Shown here one piece after another: positions 1 to 6,986 of a stretch of DNA of 64,000 nt. The notes under the pieces were generated by a model. That model searched no databases, was not told the origin of the DNA, and was given only the letters and a program-made list of their open reading frames with translations. A program made the position numbers and the translations under genes. Source of the DNA: CBDATA01 sp965202845 (GTDB lineage: Bacteria > Acidobacteriota > Vicinamibacteria > Marinacidobacterales > Marinacidobacteraceae). The DNA lies in the NCBI GenBank assembly GCA_965202845.1, contig OZ241856.1, positions 248,001 to 312,000 of the forward strand, read 5' to 3'. Position 1 is the first letter of the stretch. Every line of letters starts with the position of its first letter.

Positions 1-751
1 GGTCGCGTTCGATCTGCTCGAAGCTCCGCACCAGCTCGCCGGTGCGGGAGGGAAAGAGCGCCTGGCCGCCGGTCTCTCCCGCCAGCCGGCGCAGGAACCG
101 CTTGTTCACCCGCGCCCCGTTCCCTTCGAAGCCGATTGCGTAGATCGAGGCGTCGGTGAGGCGCGCCGCCTCGAAGGCGTCCCCTTCGGCGGCCTCGCTC
201 CCGAACCCCCGCTGGCTGTCGTCGCCGTCGCTGAAAATGAGAAGCGCCTTCCGGTCGCCGTCGGCGAAGTGGAGCCGTTCGAGGGCGAAGATCGTCGCGT
301 CATGGAGCGCGGTCGGCCCCATCGGATTGAGGGCCATGATGCTGGTGGCGAGGCGTCGCCGATCCTCGGTGAACTCGGTGGAGAAGCGGACGCGGTCGTT
401 GAACTCGCCGATCATCGCCCGGTCGCCCTCCCACAGCCGGTCCACGAAGGTGACGGCCGCTTCCTTCACGTAGTCGAGGTTGACCCGCATGCTGAGCGAG
501 GCGTCCAGCAGCACCAGGATGGTGAGCGGCGCCGCTTCGCTGGCGAAGAAGGTGATCTCCTGCGGCGTCCCGTCCTCCAGCACCTGGAAATCCGCCTGGG
601 TCAGCCCGGAGACGAAGCGCCCCCGGGAATCGGTGACCGAGATGCCCAGCTGCACCGCCTCCACCTGAAGCCGGAACCGGGGCTGCTCCTGCCCCCCGGC
701 GCCGGGCGGCGCCAGAAGGAGGAGGGCGACGGGAAGCAGCGCGCATCGCAT
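1..751 (-). CDS. VWFA-related secreted protein (C-terminus beyond window)
   Basis: The frame is open from an ATG at 751 to the window edge (250 codons), so the 3' end is missing. The protein begins with a hydrophobic signal peptide ending near Ala-Gly-Gly-Gln. A segment on oriented self-presentation (VSGLTQADFQVLEDG) follows, then a von Willebrand factor A fold with the MIDAS-like motif DASLSM. Further on are stretches typical of the acidobacterial VWFA-related family (ALHDATIFALERL, LLIFSDGDDSQRGFG). Family members are secreted or envelope proteins of unknown partner that probably bind a divalent metal and a protein ligand. The gene points away from the lipoprotein gene at 865, so the two share a divergent intergenic region of about 110 bases. 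Family assignment is fairly secure; function is not. Confidence 0.85.
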   Translation of the reverse strand, partial: MRCALLPVALLLLAPPGAGGQEQPRFRLQVEAVQLGISVTDSRGRFVSGLTQADFQVLEDGTPQEITFFASEAAPLTILVLLDASLSMRVNLDYVKEAAVTFVDRLWEGDRAMIGEFNDRVRFSTEFTEDRRRLATSIMALNPMGPTALHDATIFALERLHFADGDRKALLIFSDGDDSQRGFGSEAAEGDAFEAARLTDASIYAIGFEGNGARVNKRFLRRLAGETGGQALFPSRTGELVRSFEQIERD

Positions 752-864
752 GACGGGACCCCGCAATCCTACGCCGGGTTAGAATCCCCACCCTGCTTTT
801 GGCGCGTCCGCCCCTGCGGATGCGCGTCCCTTTCCGCTCCCCCCCCAAGGAGGTTCCCCGGACC

Positions 865-1692
865 ATGCTCCCCCCCATGCCCAACCGACCCCTGCGCGTT
901 CTCTCCCTGCGCGTTCTCACCCTGTTCGCCGCGCTCCTGGCCTTCGGATCCCTGTCCGCCTGTGGAGGCGGCGGGGACGAGCCGGCCGGGGACGCCATGC
1001 CCGCCGCCGCCATGACCGTGGTGGATCCGGCGACCGCCGGGACGATCTCCGGGCGGATCCTGCTCGACGGCGAGGCGCCGCCGGCCGACGCCATCCAGAT
1101 GGCCGCCGACCCCAACTGCGCCGCCATGCATACGAGCGCGGTGATGACCGAGTTCGTGATCACCGACATGGAGGGCGGCCTCCAGAACAGCTTCGTGTAC
1201 ATCAAGGGCGGCCTGGAAGGCATGAACTTCCCGGTTCCGACCGAGCCGGTGGTTCTCAACCAGGAAGGCTGCGTGTACGTGCCGCACGTCCTGGGCATCC
1301 AGGTCGGCCAGCCGCTGGACATCATGAACAGCGACCAGACGCTCCACAACATCCACGCGACCCCTTCGGTGAACCAGGAGTTCAACATCGGCCAGCCGGT
1401 CCAGAACATGACCACCACCCGCACCTTCGACGCCCCCGAGATCATGGTGCCGTTCAAGTGCGACGTCCACCGCTGGATGAACAGCTACGCGGGCGTCCTC
1501 GACCACCCGTACTTCGCGGTGAGCGGCGGCGATGGGACGTTCACCATCGGCAACGTGCCTCCCGGCGCCTACACGGTCGGCGTCTGGCACGAGCGCCTGG
1601 GCGAGATGGAGATGCAGGTGACGGTCCCGGCTTCCGGCGAGGCCGACGCCAGCTTCACCTACTCGGCCGCCGCCGCTGGCGACGGGGACTGA
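865..1692 (+). CDS. cupredoxin-like lipoprotein
   Basis: The start at 865 is favoured by AAGGAGG at 847-853; an in-frame ATG lies further upstream at 799 without such a site. The 275-residue product has a signal peptide with lipobox LSAC (Cys33), so it should be a lipoprotein. The middle resembles a type-1 copper site: a first histidine in TLHNIH, then a Cys-x2-His-x2-Met cluster in CDVHRWM. The C-terminal part (GTFTIGNVPPGAYTVGVWHE) resembles a carboxypeptidase-regulatory-like beta sandwich. The likely role is a periplasmic or surface copper protein in electron transfer. Copper binding is inferred from motif spacing only; a redox partner is not encoded next to it. Confidence 0.75.
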   Translation: MLPPMPNRPLRVLSLRVLTLFAALLAFGSLSACGGGGDEPAGDAMPAAAMTVVDPATAGTISGRILLDGEAPPADAIQMAADPNCAAMHTSAVMTEFVITDMEGGLQNSFVYIKGGLEGMNFPVPTEPVVLNQEGCVYVPHVLGIQVGQPLDIMNSDQTLHNIHATPSVNQEFNIGQPVQNMTTTRTFDAPEIMVPFKCDVHRWMNSYAGVLDHPYFAVSGGDGTFTIGNVPPGAYTVGVWHERLGEMEMQVTVPASGEADASFTYSAAAAGDGD

Positions 1693-1699
1693 TCGACTC

Positions 1700-2929
1700 C
1701 TACCGGTTCCGCCGGTCCGCCGCCAGCGGCAGCAGCTCCTCCGGGGCGCCCTCCGGCCAGGGTCGTCGGCGCAGGCCGTCGGCCCAGTCGGAAAGCACCT
1801 CGTCGGCGCCCGACTGCCGGACCCGGATGTAGTCGCTTCCGGCTTCCCCGACCCGTCCGGCGCCGTCCCGGGCGTTGCCGCGACGCAGGCGGAGCATCGC
1901 CTCCAGCTCCGGCGCCGGGCTCTCGGCGAGCCCCCGGGTCAAGGCGGCCTCCGCTTCCTCCCAGCGCTCCTGGAAGAGCAGGCTCTCGCCCAGTCGCAGC
2001 CGTGCGAGGCCGGGGGCCGCCAGCCGGTAGTTGCCGAACCCGGTCCGCTGATCCCGGAGGAAGCACTCCGCGATCTCCTGCGCCTCCCGGTGCGCGCCGA
2101 GCATGTTGCGCAGGTCCGCCTCCTCGAGGGCCAAGTCCGGGTTTTCGGGAAACTCGCGCCGCAGCAGGCGAACCCGTTCGAGGGCTTCGGCGTCCATGCC
2201 CTCGCGCTGGAGGATCACCGCCTCGCTCCACATCGCCCCCCACCGGGCGCGGGCGCCGCGGTCCGCGGTGATGCGCAGGTATTCGAGTCCCCGTTCCCGG
2301 TTTCCGCGCCGGCCGACGAGGAAGGCGAGCATGCGGAGCGCCCGCGGCAGGGTCGCCAGGCTGTACTCGTAAGCCCCGACCACCGCATAGGCGTCCCAGA
2401 ATTCCGGGTCCAGCTCCAGCACCCGCCGGTGGTCGCCGACCGCGCCCAGGCCGGAGCGGAAGGCGCGGAAGTAGGAACGCTCCACCACCATCTCCCAGCC
2501 CGAACGCAGCCCCCGGGCGGCGCCCCGGTAGTAGAGCGCGACCGGGTCGTCGGGCGCCTCTTCCAGCCGGCGCTCGGCTCGGGCGAGCGCCTCCTCGGTG
2601 AAGCGCCGGAAGTCCGCTTCCTCCTCCGGGGTCGTCTCCGGCTTGCGCGGCTGGGTCCAGAAGCGGTCTCCCCGGTGGGTGGAACCCCGCAGGCTGCCGC
2701 TCCGTTGCGCGATTCGATTCCAGATGACCGAGGCGCGCGCGTAGGGGCCCGCCGGGTCGCGCGCGTACTGCTCGTCCAGCTGCCGGTAGGTCGCCGCCGC
2801 CTCGTCGTAGTCGTAGCGGTAGAGCTGCCGGTCGCCCCGGGCCTCCAGCGCGTCGCGCAACCGGGCCCCGTCCGGCCCGTCCGCCTGTCCGGCGGCGAGG
2901 AGCGCCAGAAGAAGGGCCGAGGAAACCAT
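1700..2929 (-). CDS. secreted TPR-repeat protein
   Basis: This 409-residue protein starts at ATG 2929 with a short signal-like N-terminus (SSALLLALLAAGQA). It contains several degenerate tetratricopeptide helices, for example YDEAAATYRQLDEQYARDP, an A-R-E rich region near residues 110-160 and further repeats up to the C-terminus. TPR arrays are protein-interaction scaffolds, so a periplasmic or envelope scaffold is likely; no catalytic motif is visible. It ends 7 bases from the lipoprotein gene (convergent), and its start faces the NUDIX gene at 2980 across about 50 bases that must hold both promoters. A specific function cannot be assigned. Confidence 0.7.
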   Translation of the reverse strand: MVSSALLLALLAAGQADGPDGARLRDALEARGDRQLYRYDYDEAAATYRQLDEQYARDPAGPYARASVIWNRIAQRSGSLRGSTHRGDRFWTQPRKPETTPEEEADFRRFTEEALARAERRLEEAPDDPVALYYRGAARGLRSGWEMVVERSYFRAFRSGLGAVGDHRRVLELDPEFWDAYAVVGAYEYSLATLPRALRMLAFLVGRRGNRERGLEYLRITADRGARARWGAMWSEAVILQREGMDAEALERVRLLRREFPENPDLALEEADLRNMLGAHREAQEIAECFLRDQRTGFGNYRLAAPGLARLRLGESLLFQERWEEAEAALTRGLAESPAPELEAMLRLRRGNARDGAGRVGEAGSDYIRVRQSGADEVLSDWADGLRRRPWPEGAPEELLPLAADRRNR

Positions 2930-2979
2930 CCGGGGGGGGACGGGGATTCTGGCGCAGGGTCGCTAGACTTGGGCGGCAC

Positions 2980-3519
2980 ATGGAGCGGGTTGTTGCGTTT
3001 CGCGGGCGGTTGCTCCGGGTTGAGGCGGACCGGGTCCGGGAACCGTTGCTCCGGGGGGGCGAAGGCCCGGAAGTCCGCCGCGAGGTGGTCCGGCATCCGG
3101 GCGCGGTGGCGGTCGTCGCCGTCGCCGAAGGGAACCGCATCGTGTTGGTGCGCCAGTATCGGTACGCGGTGGATGAAGTTCTTCTCGAGCTTCCCGCCGG
3201 GACCCGGGAGCCGGGCGAGACCGCGGAGCGGACCGCCGTCCGGGAGCTGACGGAGGAGACCGGGTATCGCGCCCGGACGCTCGCTCCGCTCGGAACCCTC
3301 TTTTCCGCGCCCGGCTTCTGCGATGAGGCGCTGACCTTCTTTCTCGCCACCGGCCTGACTCCCGGCCCCCCGAAACCCGACGCCGGCGAGGACATCGAGG
3401 TGGTTCATCTTCCGATGGAGGAAGCGGTCTCGATGCTGGCCGAAGGGGGATTCCGGGACGCCAAGACGGCGGCCGGGCTGGGGATGTACGTCCTCCAGCG
3501 CCAGGAGAAACCGGGATGA
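2980..3519 (+). CDS. NUDIX hydrolase, ADP-ribose pyrophosphatase type
   Basis: The 179-residue protein has a full Nudix box, with G at the start of GTREPGE, then RELTEETGY, giving the G-x5-E-x7-R-E-U-x-E-E-x-G-U pattern that binds the catalytic magnesium ions. The segment before it (VLVRQYRYAVDEVLLELPAG) is characteristic of the ADP-ribose/ADP-sugar pyrophosphatase subgroup, in which an RQYR motif contacts the substrate. The expected reaction is ADP-ribose to AMP and ribose 5-phosphate in the cytosol. The gene ends with ATGA, overlapping the thioredoxin-like gene by 4 bases, so the two are co-translated. The substrate is inferred from the subfamily. Confidence 0.88.
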   Translation: MERVVAFRGRLLRVEADRVREPLLRGGEGPEVRREVVRHPGAVAVVAVAEGNRIVLVRQYRYAVDEVLLELPAGTREPGETAERTAVRELTEETGYRARTLAPLGTLFSAPGFCDEALTFFLATGLTPGPPKPDAGEDIEVVHLPMEEAVSMLAEGGFRDAKTAAGLGMYVLQRQEKPG

Positions 3520-4004
3520 AACGCCTCATCGTCGCCCTGGCCCTGGCGGTCGCCTGCGCCGAACGCCCGGAACCACCGCGCCCGGGCGCCCCGGCGCCGC
3601 CCCTTGCGCTTTCGGATCTGAACGGCGCATTGCATGCGCTCGAGGATTTCCGCGGCGAGGTGGTCGTCCTCAACTTCTGGGCGACCTGGTGCCCCCCGTG
3701 CGTCGAGGAGATGCCTTCCCTCCAGCGCCTCGAGGACACGCTGGGCGGCCGGGGGCTTCGGGTGGTGGCGGTTTCGGTGGACGAGCGGCTCTCGGACGTC
3801 CCGGACTTCGTGGCCGAGCATCGACTGCGGTTTCTGGTGCTCCACGACCTCGGCAAGCGGGTCTCCCGCCGCTGGGACGTCTTCCAGTTCCCCGAAACCT
3901 GGATCGTCCGGCGCGACGGAACCCTCGCGTCGCACATCGTCGGCGCCCGCGACTGGGCGGCGCCGGAGTCGCTCCGGGTCTTTTCGAGCCTGCTGGACGA
4001 GTAA
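3516..4004 (+). CDS. TlpA-family thiol-disulfide protein, probable lipoprotein
   Basis: The product has 162 residues with a short hydrophobic N-terminus ending in AVAC, a plausible lipobox with Cys at about residue 14. A thioredoxin fold follows with the active site WCPPC inside VVLNFWATWCPPCVEEMPSL. The cis-proline region appears as FPETWIV. The redox pair and the export signal fit a periplasmic thiol:disulfide reductase of the TlpA/ResA group, often used in cytochrome c maturation. A multihaem cytochrome lies elsewhere in the window (35.8-38.0 kb), but a direct link is only a guess. The start overlaps the stop of the NUDIX gene (ATGA). Confidence 0.85.
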   Translation: MKRLIVALALAVACAERPEPPRPGAPAPPLALSDLNGALHALEDFRGEVVVLNFWATWCPPCVEEMPSLQRLEDTLGGRGLRVVAVSVDERLSDVPDFVAEHRLRFLVLHDLGKRVSRRWDVFQFPETWIVRRDGTLASHIVGARDWAAPESLRVFSSLLDE

Positions 4005-4033
4005 GCGGGGCCTTCGGCGCGGGGGACGCTATG

Positions 4034-4055
4034 CTCCCGGGTTCCTTCCCGGGAG
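4034..4055 (+). promoter_or_regulatory. hairpin covering the rpoZ ribosome binding site
   Basis: CTCCCGGG at 4034-4041 and CCCGGGAG at 4048-4055 form a perfect 8-bp stem with a 6-base loop. The 3' arm contains GGGAG, the only Shine-Dalgarno-like sequence upstream of the TTG start at 4065 (9-base spacing). In the folded RNA the ribosome binding site would be paired, which could damp translation. It lies too close to the start codon for a simple terminator, and no T run follows. Confidence 0.5.
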
Positions 4056-4064
4056 ATCGCCAGC

Positions 4065-4415
4065 TTGAAACTTGAAGACGCCAGCCCCTTCCTTCGCGTG
4101 AACGTCGTGGCGCGACGCGCCCGACAGTTGCTCCTGGGGGCGGCGCCCCACACCTCCCAGGACAGATCGCGGCCGCCGACCGCCATCGCGCTCGCCGAAC
4201 TGCGCGCCGGTTCCCTCAAGGCGCTCGACCCGGACGAAGCCCGGAAGAAGCTGGCCCAGGAAGTCGAGAGCGCCCCCGAAGAGGAGCGCGCCGCCAGCGA
4301 AGCGGCCCGGGTCGCCTTCGAGGAGATGTGGTCCGAGTCGCCTGCCAAGGATCCCAGCGAGGAGGAAGCCGGTGACGCTCTTCCCGGGGAACTCTCCGAC
4401 CCGACGAACGCATAG
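4065..4415 (+). CDS. rpoZ: RNA polymerase omega subunit
   Basis: The reading frame from TTG 4065 encodes 116 residues. Residues 10-50 match the omega core: FLRVNVVARRARQLLLG, then RPPTAIALAELRAG. This is the region that wraps the beta-prime C-terminus and promotes RNA polymerase assembly. The C-terminal half is acidic and low in complexity, longer than in most omegas. The TTG start is favoured because the conserved core begins right after it and the only Shine-Dalgarno-like sequence lies 9 bases upstream, inside a hairpin. It lies alone between tlpA-like and M24 peptidase genes rather than next to gmk. The identification rests on the short conserved core, which is distinctive. Confidence 0.8.
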   Translation: MKLEDASPFLRVNVVARRARQLLLGAAPHTSQDRSRPPTAIALAELRAGSLKALDPDEARKKLAQEVESAPEEERAASEAARVAFEEMWSESPAKDPSEEEAGDALPGELSDPTNA

Positions 4416-4459
4416 CGCCGCGCGAAAGCGCGTACCCTTGCCGGTCGGAGGCTCATGTC

Positions 4460-5776
4460 ATGAACCGACATCTTCTGCGGGGCGGCGCTCTCGCGTTCCT
4501 TCTCCTTCTCGTTCCGACCGGCGCCGCCGCCAAGACCGAGGCGCGCGTCCGCTGGGAGCGGATGTGCCAGATCCGGGCGGACAAGTTCGACCTGATCCTC
4601 CCCGAAGCGATGCGCGGCAACGACATCGACATGTGGATCACGGTGATGAAGGAGGGCTACCGCGACCCGCTCTGGGAGGATCTGGGGCGTGGCTACATCG
4701 GCAGCACCGGCTACATCGTCTTCACCGATCGCGGGGGCGACCGGATCGAGCGGGTCGCCATCGGGGTCACCGGCTACAAGATCGAGCGCTGCGGGGTCTA
4801 CGACCAGGTGCTCGGCGGCGCCGACCTCGCGGCGTTCGTCCGGGAGCGCGACCCGCAGCGAATCGGGGTCAACATGTCGCGCAGCATCGGCGCGGCGGAC
4901 GGCCTCTCCCACACCAGCTGGCTCCACCTGCGCGAGACGCTCGGCGCGCCCTGGGCCGACCGGCTGGTGTCCGCCGAGAAGCTGATCTCCGATTTCCGCT
5001 CCCGTCGGGTGGCCAGCGAGATCGTCGCCTTCGGCGAAGCGGGCGAATGGTCGCGGCGGATCGCCGAGCGCGCCTTCTCGAACGAGGTCATCACCCCCGG
5101 CGTCACCGCGCTGGAGGACGTGGCCTGGTGGATCGAGCAGCGGCTTCTCGAAAACGGTCTGGACTCCTCGTTCGGACTGCCCTCGATCTACATCACCGGG
5201 CCGACCGGTATCGAGGCCACCTCGAACGAACGGATCATCCAGCGGGGCGACCTGCTGATGATCGACTGGGGGGTCGGCTATCTCAACTTCTACACCGACA
5301 TGAAGCGCATCGCCTATGTGCTGAAGGACGGGGAGACCGCGGCGCCGCCCGGCATCCAGAACGCCTTCGACCGGGGACGCGCCGCCCGGGACGTGATCCG
5401 ACGCACCATCAAGCCGGGCCCGACGGCCGGCGCGATGCTGGAGCGACTCGGCCAGGCGCTCACCGAAGCCGGATTCCAGATGATCGAGTTCAACCAGCCC
5501 ACCGACGACGACACCACCGACGTTGTGGTCGGCTGCCATTCGGTCGGCAACCTGGGGCACGGCATCGGGCCGTCGATCGCGTGGTTCAACCCGACCCGGC
5601 TGGAATACGAAATCGTGCCCACCAACATGTTCTCCATCGAACTCTTCGCCTACACCAAGGCCGACGAGTTCGGCGGCGCCAAGGTGCGGATTCCGCTCGA
5701 GGACGACGCCATCGTGACCGAACGCGGAATCGAGTGGTTCTACCCGGCGAACGATCGGATCCTGCTGATTCGGTGA
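4460..5776 (+). CDS. secreted M24-family metallopeptidase (Xaa-Pro aminopeptidase-like)
   Basis: The 438-residue protein starts with a signal peptide ending near GAAAK. Its C-terminal pita-bread domain carries all five expected metal ligands: Asp269 in MIDWG, Asp280 in YTDMK, His367 in GHGIG, Glu394 in SIELF and Glu414 in PLEDD. The enzyme should therefore be an active two-metal aminopeptidase, prolidase or creatinase relative acting outside the cytoplasm. The N-terminal 230 residues form the usual non-catalytic domain but have diverged. The stop overlaps the GTG start of the arginase gene, implying coupled translation of a peptidase and an arginine-degrading enzyme. Exact substrate is unknown. 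Confidence 0.85.
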   Translation: MNRHLLRGGALAFLLLLVPTGAAAKTEARVRWERMCQIRADKFDLILPEAMRGNDIDMWITVMKEGYRDPLWEDLGRGYIGSTGYIVFTDRGGDRIERVAIGVTGYKIERCGVYDQVLGGADLAAFVRERDPQRIGVNMSRSIGAADGLSHTSWLHLRETLGAPWADRLVSAEKLISDFRSRRVASEIVAFGEAGEWSRRIAERAFSNEVITPGVTALEDVAWWIEQRLLENGLDSSFGLPSIYITGPTGIEATSNERIIQRGDLLMIDWGVGYLNFYTDMKRIAYVLKDGETAAPPGIQNAFDRGRAARDVIRRTIKPGPTAGAMLERLGQALTEAGFQMIEFNQPTDDDTTDVVVGCHSVGNLGHGIGPSIAWFNPTRLEYEIVPTNMFSIELFAYTKADEFGGAKVRIPLEDDAIVTERGIEWFYPANDRILLIR

Positions 5777-6723
5777 CCGCCGTTCCGCCGCCGCCGGTTC
5801 GCATCCTGGGCGTCCCGCTGGGCCTGGGCGCCGGGGTCCGGGGGACGGACATGGGGCCGGCGGCGATCCGGAACGCCGGACTGCTGGAGGCGCTCCGGAC
5901 GCTCGGCCTCGACGTGCGGGACGAGGGCGACATTCCCGTGCGGGGCGCCGGCGCGCCGCCGGATTCCAGGGCGCGCCATCTCTCCGAAATCGCGGCGGTG
6001 AACCAGGAGCTCGCCGAGCGGGTGCGGCGGATCCGCGCGTCCGGCTGCGTCCCGCTGGTTCTGGGCGGCGACCATTCGATCGCGCTCGGCACGGTGTCCG
6101 GGATGGTCGATCCGGCGGCGGAACCCGGCGAGCTCGGACTCGTCTGGGTGGACGCCCACCTGGACGCCCACACGCCCGAGACCTCGCCCACCGGGAATGT
6201 GCACGGCATGCCGCTGGCGGCGATCCTGGGTCGGGGCGCCCCCGCCTACACCGGGGTGGGCGGATTTGCGCCGGGCGCCGCGCGCGTCCAGCCCGCCAAC
6301 ACGGTCCAGATCGCCATCCGCAGCGTGGACGCCAGCGAAGTCGGCATCCTCGCCGATCTCGGCTTCCGGGCCATCACGATGGAGGAGGTGGACCGGCGCG
6401 GGATCGCCGCCACGGCCGAGGAAGCGGTGGACCGGGTCCTCGACGGGACCCGGGGATTCCACCTGAGCATCGACATGGACGGACTCGATCCCGACGTCGC
6501 GCCCGGCGTCGGCACCCCGGAACCGGGCGGGCTAACGCTGCGGGAGGCCTGGACCCTGATGGAGTGCGTGGCGGCGAGCGGCGGCCTGCGCTCGCTCGAA
6601 GTCGTCGAGGTGAATCCGACGCGCGACATCCGCAACCGGACCGCCGAAGTCGCGGTCGCGCTCGTCGCCTCCGCCTTCGGCAAGCGCACCCTCCACGGCT
6701 CGCATCCCGCCGTATCCGTATAG
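5773..6723 (+). CDS. rocF: arginase
   Basis: Translation from GTG 5773 (overlapping the upstream TGA) gives 316 residues. The ureohydrolase metal-binding motifs are complete: GGDHSIALG, DAHLDAHTPE with the arginase-type NVHGMPLA just after it, and SIDMDGLDPD. The NVHGMPLA segment favours arginase over agmatinase. The reaction is L-arginine to L-ornithine and urea with two manganese ions, in the cytosol. It is coupled to the M24 peptidase, which suggests use of peptide-derived arginine as a nitrogen source. The protein has no signal peptide. The length equals that of typical bacterial arginases. Confidence 0.92.
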   Translation: MTAVPPPPVRILGVPLGLGAGVRGTDMGPAAIRNAGLLEALRTLGLDVRDEGDIPVRGAGAPPDSRARHLSEIAAVNQELAERVRRIRASGCVPLVLGGDHSIALGTVSGMVDPAAEPGELGLVWVDAHLDAHTPETSPTGNVHGMPLAAILGRGAPAYTGVGGFAPGAARVQPANTVQIAIRSVDASEVGILADLGFRAITMEEVDRRGIAATAEEAVDRVLDGTRGFHLSIDMDGLDPDVAPGVGTPEPGGLTLREAWTLMECVAASGGLRSLEVVEVNPTRDIRNRTAEVAVALVASAFGKRTLHGSHPAVSV

Positions 6724-6736
6724 TAGGATTTTTGAC

Positions 6737-6958
6737 ATGGCCAACAGGTTTGTGCGTCGCGAGAAGGATGGTGAATGGGTGGTCGAGATCCGGGGCGATC
6801 TTGCCGAAGAACTTGAAGTTGGGGAGGAGCTCGACGAAGTTCCTGTCACCAAGAGGAACGGCACGGTGGTGTACAAGGACGTTGTGGTCTACTGGAAGGG
6901 TCATTGGGAGAACAGGGGGCGCGAAGGGGTCATCTGCAGAGCGGAAATACGCGAGTAG
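6737..6958 (+). CDS. small hypothetical protein
   Basis: A 73-residue, strongly charged open frame starts at ATG 6737, 13 bases after arginase. It is rich in Glu and Val with alternating polar residues (EWVVEIRGDLAEELEVGEEL), which suggests a small beta-rich or mixed domain. I recognise no family. Coding is supported by its tight fit between two real genes on the same strand and by the ribosome-site-bearing S9 gene starting 28 bases later. Its base composition is less GC-rich than that of its neighbours. It has no signal peptide or membrane segment. Confidence 0.5.
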   Translation: MANRFVRREKDGEWVVEIRGDLAEELEVGEELDEVPVTKRNGTVVYKDVVVYWKGHWENRGREGVICRAEIRE

Positions 6959-6986
6959 GTACGCTCCTCCCTCCCGGAGGATTCCC

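Noticed and set aside
4034..4055. Hairpin upstream of rpoZ as a rho-independent terminator
   Set aside because: No T run follows, and it sits only 9 bases before the rpoZ start with the ribosome site in its arm, so a translational role fits better.
2963..5560. 865-codon minus-strand frame opposite NUDIX, TlpA, rpoZ and M24 genes
   Set aside because: It overlaps four supported genes antisense and has shadow-type composition.
4372..6723. 783-codon frame that contains the arginase
   Set aside because: The first 460 codons are out of frame with the M24 peptidase, which has all five metal ligands. The arginase start is GTG 5773.
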